DNA from: Erysipelotrichaceae bacterium
GTDB lineage: Bacteria; Bacillota_I; Bacilli_A; Erysipelotrichales; Erysipelotrichaceae
Reading direction: 5' to 3'
Assembly (NCBI GenBank): GCA_022767445.1
Contig: JALENJ010000013.1
Location: forward strand, 1-64,000
Length of the DNA stretch: 64,000 nt
Part shown: in pieces, positions 17,138 to 25,569 of the stretch
How positions within the stretch are numbered: the first letter of the stretch is position 1
Layout: each line of letters starts with the position of its first letter
The notes under the pieces: model-generated
Told to the model about the DNA's origin: nothing
What the model saw: the letters and a program-made list of their open reading frames with translations, nothing else
The model's database searches: none
Program-made: the position numbers and the translations under genes

Positions 17138-19399
17138 TTATTTTCCAAATCTTTCTTTTAGACGAGCTAAAGCATCATCCATGCTAACCTCTTTCTTCAC
17201 TGGTTTTGGTTTTGGACGATTCTTGCCTGCTGCTTTACGATGGCGATATGCCGCATCACGTTTCTCTAACTCTTCAAGTGGAAGTAGAGATAGTTGTACA
17301 CGGTTTCTAGCCTCATCAATCTGATATACCCATACTTTGACAATATCATTGACTGCTACACACTCGGATGGATGTGTAATTCTCTTGGTTGACATGTGTG
17401 AGATATGTACAAGTCCATCTTCATGGAGTCCGATATCTACGAATGCGCCGAAGTCTACAACGTTTCTAACGGTACCAGATAGTTCATCACCAACGTGTAA
17501 GTCGGAGATGTTGAGAACATCGCTCTTGAGCAGTGCTCCATCAAACTGATCACGATAGTCACGTAGAGGTTGGCGAATCGCTTCCTCGATATCCTTTAAT
17601 GTGTACTCATCAATACCAAGATCTACTGTCTTTTCCTTAGGGAAGGAGATATCATCCGCACCTAGCTTTGTAATACCGCAAGATTCCATGAGCTTACGAG
17701 CTGCTTCATAGCTTTCTGGGTGGATGGATGTTTGATCGAGTGGTTCATCTCCATCAGTAATACGTAAGAAACCTGCACACTGTGTATATGCCTTTGGTCC
17801 AAGTTTCTTAACCTTTAATAGCTGTTTACGGTTTGTAAAGCGACCATTCTCATTACGGTAGTTGATAATCTCTTGGGCTGTTCCGCTGTTTAGACCTGAG
17901 ATATGTGTCAATAACTCAAGGGAAGCAGTATTTAAGTCTGCACCTGTGCGGTTAACAGACTTCATAACAACCTCATCTAGTCGCTCTGTTAAAGCTTTTT
18001 GTGGAAGGTCATGTTGGTATTGACCAACACCGATGGATTGTGGATCAATTTTAATTAGCTCTGCGAGTGGATCTAACAGACGGCGTCCGATGGATACTGC
18101 AGATCTTTCCTCAACTTCGATATCTGGGAATTCCTTACGCGCTGCCTCTTGTGCAGACCATACAGAAGCACCTGCCTCTGATACAATCGCATAAGATACA
18201 TTTAGTTTATTTTCATGAATGACTTCTGCCACAAGTTTTTCACTCTCACGAGATGCTGTACCATTACCAATTGCGATAATCTGTACGTGATACTTTTGGA
18301 TTAAGTCTAATAGTTTCTTTTTGGAAGTAGCTTCATCCTCACCCTTTTTGGAGAATGGATAAATCTTACTAACTGTTAACATCTTTCCTGTTGCGTCGAT
18401 GACCGCAAGTTTACAACCGTTGTAGAAACCAGGGTCAAATCCCAATACAATTCTTCCCTTTAAAGGAGCTTGTAATAATAGCTTCTCTAAGTTCATGGAG
18501 AAGATTTCGATAGACTTGTTCTGGGCTCTTTCACTTAACTCAGAGCGAATCTCACGTTCAATGGATGGGAATAATAGACGATCACATCCATCTACACTTG
18601 CCTCATTGAGTTGTGTTTCAACGATGGTATCCTGTCCTTTGAGTAATGTCTTTAGTGCTTTTTGTTTTAACGCAACATCATCAAAAACAAAGGAAACTGT
18701 GATGACCTTCTCTTTTTCTGCACGATCAATCGCCATGATACGGTGATCCGCAAGTGCTGAGATCTTTTCACTGTGGTCATAGTACATCTCATAGACCTGG
18801 TTTTCATCAACCGCATCTTTCTTGATCTTTGTTTGAAGAACACCTGCTTGCATGATTGTATCCTTGAATGCCCAACGTTGTTTTGCGTTGTCACTGACAA
18901 CTTCCGCAATGATATCCTTGGCACCTTGAATCGCATCATCAGCACTCTTAACAGTCTCTGTAATATACTTTTCAGCTTCTTGTGTTAAATCACCTTCCTT
19001 AGGTAGAGATAACATCCAATCCGCAAGTGGCTGTAAACCATTCTTGATGGCAGTTGTAGCACGTGTCTTCTTCTTTTGTGCATAAGGACGATAGATGTCC
19101 TCAACCTGAGATAGCTTTGTACATTCCATAACAGACTGCTTAATCTCATCTGTTAACTTACCCTGTTCCTCAATTAACTTCAGTACGTTCTCCTTGCGTT
19201 CGGCAAGTTTTTGTTGGTACTCATATTGTTTCTGGATATAGAAGATCTGTTCCTCATCTAATCCCTTCGTAGCTTCTTTACGATAGCGGGCAATAAAAGG
19301 AACTGTATTGCCTTCCGCAAGTAAAGATAGCGTATTTTCTACTTGGCTCAATTGGACCTTTAATTCAGCCGCAATTGCTTGAATGATATTTTCGTTCAT
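17138..19399 (-). CDS. tex: Tex-family RNA-binding protein
   Basis: A 753-residue protein with the full Tex layout: an N-terminal helical region with VPFIARYRKEATKGLDEEQI, a YqgF/RNase H-like domain (VLGFDPGFYNGCKLAVID, about residues 315-440), helix-hairpin-helix segments (SGLNSGTAQEIINYRNENG) and a C-terminal S1 domain (VRNVVDFGAFVDIGLHEDGL, about 640-710). Tex binds nucleic acids and is thought to affect transcription and ribosome processes. The lysine- and proline-rich end (RPKPKPVKK) is typical. It stands alone, divergent from the SPFH gene and followed by a strong terminator. Confidence 0.95.
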   Translation of the reverse strand: MNENIIQAIAAELKVQLSQVENTLSLLAEGNTVPFIARYRKEATKGLDEEQIFYIQKQYEYQQKLAERKENVLKLIEEQGKLTDEIKQSVMECTKLSQVEDIYRPYAQKKKTRATTAIKNGLQPLADWMLSLPKEGDLTQEAEKYITETVKSADDAIQGAKDIIAEVVSDNAKQRWAFKDTIMQAGVLQTKIKKDAVDENQVYEMYYDHSEKISALADHRIMAIDRAEKEKVITVSFVFDDVALKQKALKTLLKGQDTIVETQLNEASVDGCDRLLFPSIEREIRSELSERAQNKSIEIFSMNLEKLLLQAPLKGRIVLGFDPGFYNGCKLAVIDATGKMLTVSKIYPFSKKGEDEATSKKKLLDLIQKYHVQIIAIGNGTASRESEKLVAEVIHENKLNVSYAIVSEAGASVWSAQEAARKEFPDIEVEERSAVSIGRRLLDPLAELIKIDPQSIGVGQYQHDLPQKALTERLDEVVMKSVNRTGADLNTASLELLTHISGLNSGTAQEIINYRNENGRFTNRKQLLKVKKLGPKAYTQCAGFLRITDGDEPLDQTSIHPESYEAARKLMESCGITKLGADDISFPKEKTVDLGIDEYTLKDIEEAIRQPLRDYRDQFDGALLKSDVLNISDLHVGDELSGTVRNVVDFGAFVDIGLHEDGLVHISHMSTKRITHPSECVAVNDIVKVWVYQIDEARNRVQLSLLPLEELEKRDAAYRHRKAAGKNRPKPKPVKKEVSMDDALARLKERFGK

Positions 19400-19486
19400 G
19401 ACGTAACTCCCTTCACTGCTCTATTTTAACACTGATTATCATTATTTTAAATTGGATTCCCATCCAACAAATTTCAGAAATATCTA

Positions 19487-19515
19487 TTGACTGGCGGTCA
19501 AATTGAGTGTAATAT
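19487..19515 (+). promoter_or_regulatory. Promoter of the SPFH operon
   Basis: TTGACT (19487-19492) and TAATAT (19510-19515) with a 17-base spacer, about 50 bases upstream of the start at 19568. Confidence 0.7.
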
Positions 19516-19567
19516 AAGCATATGGATACATACTGCTATCCGTTTACCCATAAGGAGGGGATACAAA

Positions 19568-20530
19568 ATGAATTTCTTAATCTTTATCGTTGTAGTAGTT
19601 ATCTTATTCATACTACTTGCGATCTCCTGTGCAAATATCGTTCCACAGGAAAACGCATTCGTGCTAGAGCGCTTTGGTAGATATCGCACGACATGGGATG
19701 CTGGTATTCACTTCAAAGTTCCATTCGTTGATCATGTACGTCGTAGAGTTCTATTAAAGGAACAGGTAGCCGACTTCGCTCCACAGCCAGTTATCACAAA
19801 GGATAATGTAACAATGCAGATTGACTCTGTTGTTTACTTTAAGGTTATGAACCCACATGATTATGCATATGGTGTTGAAAACCCAATCATGGCAATGGAA
19901 AATCTAACAGCGACTACACTACGTAATATCATTGGTGATATGGAGTTAGACCAGACATTAACATCACGTGAAGCAATCAACTCTCAAATGTTACAGACAA
20001 TCGACCTTGCGACTGACCCTTGGGGAATCAAAGTCACTCGTGTTGAGTTAAAGAACATCCAACCACCAACAGCCATCCGTGAATCCATGGAGAAACAGAT
20101 GAAGGCTGAACGTGAAAAACGTGCTGCTATCCTAACTGCTGAAGGTCAAAAACAAGCAATGATCCTAGAAGCAGAAGGTAAGAAAGAATCCGCTGTCCTA
20201 AACGCAGAAGCTGAAAAGCAAGCAACAATCCTAGCAGCCGAGGCTGAAAAGCAAGCTACTATCCTAGCTGCTGAGGCAGAACGTGAAAAGGAAATCAAAG
20301 AAGCTGAAGGTCGTGCAGAAGCAATTCGTTCTATTCAAAACGCAACTGCTGATGGTATCCGTGCTGTCAAAGAGGCAGGTGCTGATGATGCGGTTATCCG
20401 TCTAAAGAGCTTAGAAGCCTTCACTGCCGCAGCTGATGGTAAGTCTACTAAGATTATCATCCCATCTGAGATTCAAGGCCTAGCTGGTTTAGCAAAAGGT
20501 ATTACAGAAAGCATCAAAGATAAAGAGTAA
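19568..20530 (+). CDS. Stomatin-like SPFH/Band 7 membrane protein (QmcA-like)
   Basis: A 320-residue protein with one N-terminal membrane helix (FLIFIVVVVILFILLAISC), then the Band 7 domain (IVPQENAFVLERFGRYRTTWDAG; VDSVVYFKV-type core) and a charged coiled coil. The coil contains near-perfect 11-residue repeats (AEKQATILAAE, twice) around residues 205-250. Such proteins form ring oligomers on the inner membrane and organise lipid microdomains or proteolysis. The ATG at 19568 has AAGGAGGGG upstream; the in-frame ATG at 19487 lies in the promoter and is rejected. It is followed after five bases by a small membrane protein gene, probably a partner. Confidence 0.92.
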   Translation: MNFLIFIVVVVILFILLAISCANIVPQENAFVLERFGRYRTTWDAGIHFKVPFVDHVRRRVLLKEQVADFAPQPVITKDNVTMQIDSVVYFKVMNPHDYAYGVENPIMAMENLTATTLRNIIGDMELDQTLTSREAINSQMLQTIDLATDPWGIKVTRVELKNIQPPTAIRESMEKQMKAEREKRAAILTAEGQKQAMILEAEGKKESAVLNAEAEKQATILAAEAEKQATILAAEAEREKEIKEAEGRAEAIRSIQNATADGIRAVKEAGADDAVIRLKSLEAFTAAADGKSTKIIIPSEIQGLAGLAKGITESIKDKE

Positions 20531-20535
20531 ATACT

Positions 20536-20844
20536 ATGGCTGATTCAGTATTCCTAATATTTGCACTACTCATCATCGTATTTTCATTTATTATTGCTTA
20601 CACTGCTAGACTACAACAGGCAAATGCCAAAACCAAAAAAGTCTTCAACAACGACTATATTCCACCAAAATCACCACTGGATTTCCCAGTACGACAGGCA
20701 CAACGTTCTATACCTACTATCATGGATCCAAACCATAGAGACGACATCAACGGTAGAAATGTAATTCACCGTGACGCACCTGAAAAAGGATATGTCGTCC
20801 TCAATGGTATCAAGCATAGAATATACGATTGTAAAGACCTATAG
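20536..20844 (+). CDS. Small single-pass membrane protein, unknown, cotranscribed with the SPFH gene
   Basis: A 102-residue protein with a strongly hydrophobic N-terminus (residues about 4-24) followed by a basic, proline-rich hydrophilic tail (YIPPKSPLDFPVR). I do not recognise a domain; it is not an NfeD-type beta-barrel, the usual partner of SPFH proteins. It starts five bases after the SPFH stop and ends at a terminator, so the two form a two-gene operon, and a shared function is likely but unproven. Confidence 0.75.
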   Translation: MADSVFLIFALLIIVFSFIIAYTARLQQANAKTKKVFNNDYIPPKSPLDFPVRQAQRSIPTIMDPNHRDDINGRNVIHRDAPEKGYVVLNGIKHRIYDCKDL

Positions 20845-20845
20845 A

Positions 20846-20874
20846 AAATAGTTCGTCAATGACGAACTATTTTT
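20846..20874 (+). terminator. Terminator of the SPFH operon, probably bidirectional
   Basis: ATAGTTCGTC and GACGAACTAT pair perfectly, flanked by A and T runs. It also lies just past the stop of the converging gene at 20878. Confidence 0.88.
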
Positions 20875-20877
20875 ATG

Positions 20878-21642
20878 TTATAGACGCTTTCCATCAAGCA
20901 CATATGGCAATGTCTTATCCATATGGTATGCATGTACAGCAGAAGCGTAAGCAGTAATCTTATCATTGAGCTTAGGAGCCACATTCACATAGAAATCATT
21001 TCTAGCCGCTTCATCCTTAAAGCCTAACATGATGGAAGCGTGTAGATGCTCTTCCTTTGGATTATCATGGGATACATTTGGTGTATTCCATGTCAGTTTA
21101 TTCCAAGGAAGATATACCTGTGTACGTAATTCCGTAATCCCTGGAATCGTGGATAATTGATCCGCAAGAACATCATTGATAAACTTCTTGAACTCGCCAC
21201 TTCCAACGCCTTCCTTGCGGCGGAAGAAAATCACATCACGTAACTGTGTCTCTGTTAGATTCTCAGTGTAATACCAACGAGAAGAGAATGGGAATCCCAT
21301 GTGCATTAAAGTACGACGGAATACATTGATCTCATCCTTGAATGCTAAACCTGTTTGTTTTGTACCACCTAAAGGTGCGAATAGCGTTTGATATGTAACC
21401 TCCGCAATTCCATCGACGCGACGATCCTCAGGAATTGAAGTTTCTAGACCCTCTGCCTGAGGCCAAAAACTATGTTCACTCTCACTTAGATGTTGTTGGC
21501 GATACTCCAACAATCCAGGTGAGGCAGCAATAATCTGCGCATGACCACCAGACCAGTAGTTCATCCCCTCTTGACGTGGTTTATCTTTACGCATCCATAA
21601 TAAGATAGATAGCGAGAATCTCTTGTTGTATTTGTTTGACAT
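20878..21642 (-). CDS. EthD-like / dimeric alpha-beta barrel protein
   Basis: A 254-residue protein that appears to contain two ferredoxin-like halves: an N-terminal LSILLWMRKDKPRQEGMNYWSGGHAQII block, with the WxxxHA pattern seen in EthD-type proteins, and a C-terminal HASIMLGFKDEAARNDFYVNVAP block. The EthD family occurs with oxidative or degradative genes, but its enzymatic role is not general. Start ATG 21642 has GGAGG upstream. It stands alone between terminators, facing the SPFH operon. The family assignment rests on pattern only, so treat the function as unknown. Confidence 0.6.
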   Translation of the reverse strand: MSNKYNKRFSLSILLWMRKDKPRQEGMNYWSGGHAQIIAASPGLLEYRQQHLSESEHSFWPQAEGLETSIPEDRRVDGIAEVTYQTLFAPLGGTKQTGLAFKDEINVFRRTLMHMGFPFSSRWYYTENLTETQLRDVIFFRRKEGVGSGEFKKFINDVLADQLSTIPGITELRTQVYLPWNKLTWNTPNVSHDNPKEEHLHASIMLGFKDEAARNDFYVNVAPKLNDKITAYASAVHAYHMDKTLPYVLDGKRL

Positions 21643-21753
21643 AAGTAAAACCTCCAATGTTTTATTTAACAGTTAGATTCTAATAAACAATTTAATTTTA
21701 TATAATATTTTTAATCAAAATATAATAATTCTTAATATATTCAGTCATCATAA

Positions 21754-21852
21754 TCAATGGTCACATTCATCTAGTTTGTTCTCTTCGTCATCTAGATACA
21801 GCATTTCATCTTAACTGAATTCGATATCGTGACTTGCAACACCACATTTGCA
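21754..21852 (-). pseudogene. Possible remnant of a small acidic protein gene
   Basis: In the otherwise gene-free 21658-21900 interval, one minus-strand frame reads CKCGVASHDIEFS, a TAA (21811-21813), then DEMLYLDDEENKLDECDH and a stop at 21754-21756. The composition (CxC plus an acidic tail) looks protein-like rather than random, but there is no start codon, and I cannot name a parent. Confidence 0.25.
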
Positions 21853-21859
21853 TTAAAAA

Positions 21860-21895
21860 TAGTCATTATAGATCTATTTTGATCCATAATGACTA
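21860..21895 (-). terminator. Terminator after the HAD phosphatase gene
   Basis: TAGTCATTATAGATC (21860-21874) pairs with GATCCATAATGACTA (21881-21895), with one mismatch in 15. T residues follow on the minus strand. Confidence 0.88.
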
Positions 21896-21900
21896 CTTTA

Positions 21901-22746
21901 CTAACCTAAGCTAGGAATATGTTTTAATAATGCTTTGGCAATACCATCATGATCATTATCATCTGTAATCTCATCTGCGATTGCCTTTACTTCATCTTGT
22001 GCATTTTCCATCGCAACACCAATACCAGCATACTTCAACATACTGATATCATTTCCTGCATCGCCAAAGGCGATTACTTCTTCAGGTTTGATATCAAGTT
22101 GATCAAACGCACGCTTGATGGCACTTCCCTTATCAATACCGAATGTTGTTAATTCATAGAAGAAATCGGCACTGAACATCATGGATAAACGACCTTCAAA
22201 TGGTGCAGAGATTTCCTTGTAGTGAGCGCGAAGATATTCTGGTTCCCCAACCAATAGAATTTTATTCAATGGGAAATTTACATAACTCACCAAGTCTCTT
22301 TCTTCTTTGAGAAGATAGTCGTTGATACGAGCTTCATGTTCGATTCCATTAAATCTTTGTCCACGGAATGTGACCATCGCATTGTATACATTTTCAACAA
22401 CCATGTGATCTTTCTCTATGACGACTGGATGTACATCAAATTGTTTTACATGTTGTAGTGCCTCTGTTACAATTTCCTGATCCATCGTTACATTCACAAG
22501 TTCTTCTTTCGTCATAGAGTATACGACTTTCGCACCATTTAAGCACAGATACAAGCCATGGCTTTCCTGCATATTAAGCAGTTCCCCATACTTTTCGATT
22601 CCTCTTGTGGGTCTACCACTTGCGATCACCAAGCGTATTCCCTGTGATTGTGCCTTTAAAAGTGTTTGTTTTGTCAGGGGTGTGATTTCCTTTTGACTGT
22701 TTGTTAGTGTTCCATCAATATCTAATAAAATTGCTTTTATACTCAT
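21901..22746 (-). CDS. Cof-type HAD-IIB sugar phosphatase
   Basis: A 281-residue enzyme with motif I LLDIDGTLTNS (nucleophile Asp9, acid Asp11), motif II VIASGRP, motif III Lys in GIDKGSAIKRAF, and motif IV FGDAGNDISMLKYAG followed by AMENA. This is the Cof/YbjI-type group of cytoplasmic phosphatases acting on sugar phosphates, phosphorylated cofactors or FMN; the substrate is not predictable. It is the second gene after the DUF1294 gene, with an 11-base gap, so probably cotranscribed. Confidence 0.93.
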   Translation of the reverse strand: MSIKAILLDIDGTLTNSQKEITPLTKQTLLKAQSQGIRLVIASGRPTRGIEKYGELLNMQESHGLYLCLNGAKVVYSMTKEELVNVTMDQEIVTEALQHVKQFDVHPVVIEKDHMVVENVYNAMVTFRGQRFNGIEHEARINDYLLKEERDLVSYVNFPLNKILLVGEPEYLRAHYKEISAPFEGRLSMMFSADFFYELTTFGIDKGSAIKRAFDQLDIKPEEVIAFGDAGNDISMLKYAGIGVAMENAQDEVKAIADEITDDNDHDGIAKALLKHIPSLG

Positions 22747-22757
22747 CTTCTTACCTC

Positions 22758-23024
22758 TTATTTAAAATAGAAATATCCAATTACTGCAATCCACGCCAAG
22801 ACTAATAGTGGGATGAGTACTTTAAACTTGATGTGTTTGGTCTTATGACGAAATACCTGCATACCCAAATATGCCCCAAAGGCACCACCTAGCATCGCAG
22901 ATGTAATCAGTGTATTCTCTGGAATTCTCCACATATGCCTTTGTGCACGATACTTATCAAATCCATAGAGTCCAAATGCGATTAAATTCATCGCCAGTAA
23001 GTAAATTGACATTAATTCTTTCAT
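22758..23024 (-). CDS. DUF1294 small membrane protein
   Basis: An 88-residue protein with two or three membrane helices and the DUF1294 features: NLIAFGLYGFDKYRAQRHMWRIPE, then GGAFGAYLGMQVFRHKTKH. The family is widespread and uncharacterised. It precedes the HAD phosphatase gene by 11 bases. The divergent C69 dipeptidase gene starts about 106 bases away, so the promoter of each lies in that gap. Confidence 0.88.
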   Translation of the reverse strand: MKELMSIYLLAMNLIAFGLYGFDKYRAQRHMWRIPENTLITSAMLGGAFGAYLGMQVFRHKTKHIKFKVLIPLLVLAWIAVIGYFYFK

Positions 23025-23130
23025 AATGGAATATAGCGTACCATAGAACGGATGATTTTCCTATCATTTTCATCAACTTCATGTGGATTGCGTGCTATGA
23101 TAAATCCATAAATAGAACGGAGATGATAAT

Positions 23131-24609
23131 ATGCCATGTACTACTATACTCGTCGGTAAGAATGCAAGTTATGACGGATCAACTTTGATTGCACGTAATG
23201 AGGATTCAGGACCTGGCGATTTTACCCCAAAGAAGTTTACAGTTGTTCATCCTGAGGATCAACCAAAGGTTTACAAGTCTGTTTTATCCCACGTAGAGAT
23301 TCCTCTACCAAGTAACCCAATGCGTTATACATGCATGCCTGATGCGATTGCGGATAAGGGTATCTGGGGAGCAGCAGGAGTAAACTCCTGTAACGTTGCG
23401 ATGACTGCAACAGAGACAATCACATCCAATGCACGTGTTTTAGCAGCCGATCCACTTGTCGAATATATTCCAGCCAAAGGCAAAAAAGGCACAAAGGATT
23501 ATGTACCAGAAGTTGTTGGCGGTATTGGTGAAGAGGATATCGTAACACTCGTATTACCATACATTAAGAGCGCAAAAGAAGGTGTTCTACGTCTTGGAAG
23601 TATTCTTGAAGAATACGGAACATACGAAATGAATGGTATTGCCTTCCAAGACGTTGATGAAATCTGGTGGCTAGAGACCATTGGTGGACACCATTGGATG
23701 GCAAAACGTGTCAAAGATGATGAATACGTTGTCATGCCAAACCAACTAGGAATCGATCAATTTGATTTCAAAGATGCGTATGGCAAACAAAAAGAGAATC
23801 TTTGTTCAAAAGACCTCGAAAAGTTTGTAAAAGACAACCACCTAAATCTAAATCTAGATAAAGGATTCAGTGCACGTCTCGCATTTGGTTCACATACAGA
23901 CGCTGATCATGTATATAACACTCCACGTGCATGGATGATGGCACGTTACTTCAATCCATCTACAACCGAACAATATCATCCAGAGGATGATAATATCCCA
24001 TGGAGCTTTGTTCCTGAACACAAGATTACAATCGAAGATGTCAAGTACATCCTCTCACATCACTATCAGGGAACACCATATGATCCATATGGAAAACATG
24101 GTGATGATTCCAGACGTGGATCCTATCGTCCAATTGGTGTAAACCGCAACAATTTCCTATCATGCACGCAAATACGTCCATACAAGGATAAAGAGATTCA
24201 AAGTATCGAATGGATTGCCTATGGCTCTAATGTATTCAACGCATTTGTACCATTCTATGTAAACATCAACGATACACCTGAATACCTAAAGAATACGTCT
24301 ACGATTGTCACAACAGAAAACTTCTACTGGGCAAACCGTATCATTGGTGCTCTAGCAGATGCACACTTCAGCACAACTGCTTCCCCAATTGACCGCTACC
24401 AATACGCAGTTGCCACAAAGGGACATCAACTCATTCAAAAATATGATGCGTTGTTTAACCAAAAGGATGTGGATGCCAAAACACTATGTGAAAAGGCAAA
24501 TCAAGAGATTGCCGAGATGTTAAAACAAGAAACAGATAAAGTGCTGAATAAAGTATTATTTATCGCAAGCTTAGAGATGAAGAACGGATTTTCCCGTGCA
24601 GACGCATAA
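23131..24609 (+). CDS. C69-family dipeptidase (PepD-like)
   Basis: A 492-residue Ntn-hydrolase peptidase. The N-terminus MPCTTILVGKNASYDGSTLI gives Cys3 as the likely nucleophile after removal of the first two residues. RNED and the later WWLETIGGHHWMAKRV block are also family-typical. Such enzymes cleave dipeptides in the cytoplasm. GGAG precedes the ATG. It is monocistronic, ending at a hairpin shared with the converging esterase gene. With the M18 and M29 peptidases in the window it points to peptide use. Confidence 0.93.
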   Translation: MPCTTILVGKNASYDGSTLIARNEDSGPGDFTPKKFTVVHPEDQPKVYKSVLSHVEIPLPSNPMRYTCMPDAIADKGIWGAAGVNSCNVAMTATETITSNARVLAADPLVEYIPAKGKKGTKDYVPEVVGGIGEEDIVTLVLPYIKSAKEGVLRLGSILEEYGTYEMNGIAFQDVDEIWWLETIGGHHWMAKRVKDDEYVVMPNQLGIDQFDFKDAYGKQKENLCSKDLEKFVKDNHLNLNLDKGFSARLAFGSHTDADHVYNTPRAWMMARYFNPSTTEQYHPEDDNIPWSFVPEHKITIEDVKYILSHHYQGTPYDPYGKHGDDSRRGSYRPIGVNRNNFLSCTQIRPYKDKEIQSIEWIAYGSNVFNAFVPFYVNINDTPEYLKNTSTIVTTENFYWANRIIGALADAHFSTTASPIDRYQYAVATKGHQLIQKYDALFNQKDVDAKTLCEKANQEIAEMLKQETDKVLNKVLFIASLEMKNGFSRADA

Positions 24610-24637
24610 GAGTAGATCAAACGATCTACTCTTTTCT
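24608..24637 (+). terminator. Bidirectional terminator between dipeptidase and esterase genes
   Basis: AGAGTAGATC and GATCTACTCT pair perfectly with a 4-base loop, followed by TTTTCT. It overlaps the last codons of the converging gene. Confidence 0.85.
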
Positions 24638-25510
24638 ATACGTATTAAAGAATTCAATTTCATCTTGATTACATTGTCGTGCTTCTTTTCGTTTGATATC
24701 ACAATGAAAACAATGCGTTAATGGTTTATTTTGACCTGAATATGATCGATATTGAACATGTTCACTGACTAAACTTAGCTTGTCAAATAAGTGAACACTA
24801 TCCTGTCTTAAGAAGTCTCCATCACTCGTCATGATATAACAAGGAGGGAAATTTTTGGTCACATGCTTGCATACATCGATACTTGCAAGCTCTTTTTGAC
24901 TACCACCCTGTGGTAAATATGCATGCATTAAATCCTTTGTCATACCTTCTTTATCCATATCAATCAAAAACGCACCACAGTTTAGGGCAATCGCATCAAA
25001 GGCAAAATCCTTTGGTAAATCAATCTCAAACTTTTTTGCATAATCAGGATTACTCAAAAGATTACAATAGATTCCAAGTCCGTTTCCACCTGCTGAATCA
25101 CCCACCGCAAATACATGATTTACGTCAAAGTCATATGTATCACAATTTTCAAGCATCCACTTTACAACAGAATTCATGTCTTCAATCGGACTTGGAAATT
25201 GATATTCCGGCGCTAGCCGATAACTAAAGTTAATCACCGCAAAACCATATTGTGCAAGTGACATCGTATACCATTGATACACGTTCTTATCACCATATAC
25301 CCAAGCACCACCATGGAAGCTAATAATCACCGGTAACTTCCCATTATATTCCTTTGGCCGATAGACATCTAAAACTTGCCAAACAATATCATCTCCATAG
25401 CGAATATTATCATCTCTTTGTATATCATCTGGTGTCATATTTCCTTCATTTCTTTTTTGATCACCAGACGAGAAAACTTCTCTTAACTCTTCAATTGATA
25501 TCGACATCAT
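24626..25510 (-). CDS. Alpha/beta-hydrolase esterase (HSL-like)
   Basis: A 294-residue esterase or lipase of the hormone-sensitive-lipase type: oxyanion motif SFHGGAWVYGD (about residue 85), nucleophile Ser in GDSAGGNGLG (about 150), probable acidic residue in MTSDGDFLRQ, and a late His in PLTHCFH. There is no signal peptide, so it is cytoplasmic. The ATGs at 25510 and 25507 both fit the upstream GAGGTGAT. It lacks an operon partner. Substrate unknown. Confidence 0.88.
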   Translation of the reverse strand: MMSISIEELREVFSSGDQKRNEGNMTPDDIQRDDNIRYGDDIVWQVLDVYRPKEYNGKLPVIISFHGGAWVYGDKNVYQWYTMSLAQYGFAVINFSYRLAPEYQFPSPIEDMNSVVKWMLENCDTYDFDVNHVFAVGDSAGGNGLGIYCNLLSNPDYAKKFEIDLPKDFAFDAIALNCGAFLIDMDKEGMTKDLMHAYLPQGGSQKELASIDVCKHVTKNFPPCYIMTSDGDFLRQDSVHLFDKLSLVSEHVQYRSYSGQNKPLTHCFHCDIKRKEARQCNQDEIEFFNTYRKE

Positions 25511-25536
25511 ATCACCTCTTACATCTATTCTAACAA

Positions 25537-25563
25537 AGGAGGTTTTCTTTATGAAAACCTCCT
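25537..25563 (-). terminator. Terminator after the NatAB-like operon
   Basis: AGGAGGTTTTC pairs perfectly with GAAAACCTCCT around a 5-base loop, directly after the permease stop. Confidence 0.75.
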
Positions 25564-25569
25564 GATAAC

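Noticed and set aside
19487-19567. Longer N-terminus for the SPFH protein
   Set aside because: The segment contains the promoter, and AAGGAGGGG is placed exactly for the start at 19568.
20200-20290. DNA repeats in the SPFH gene considered as a mobile or CRISPR-like array
   Set aside because: They are codon-level repeats of an 11-residue coiled-coil unit within the reading frame.
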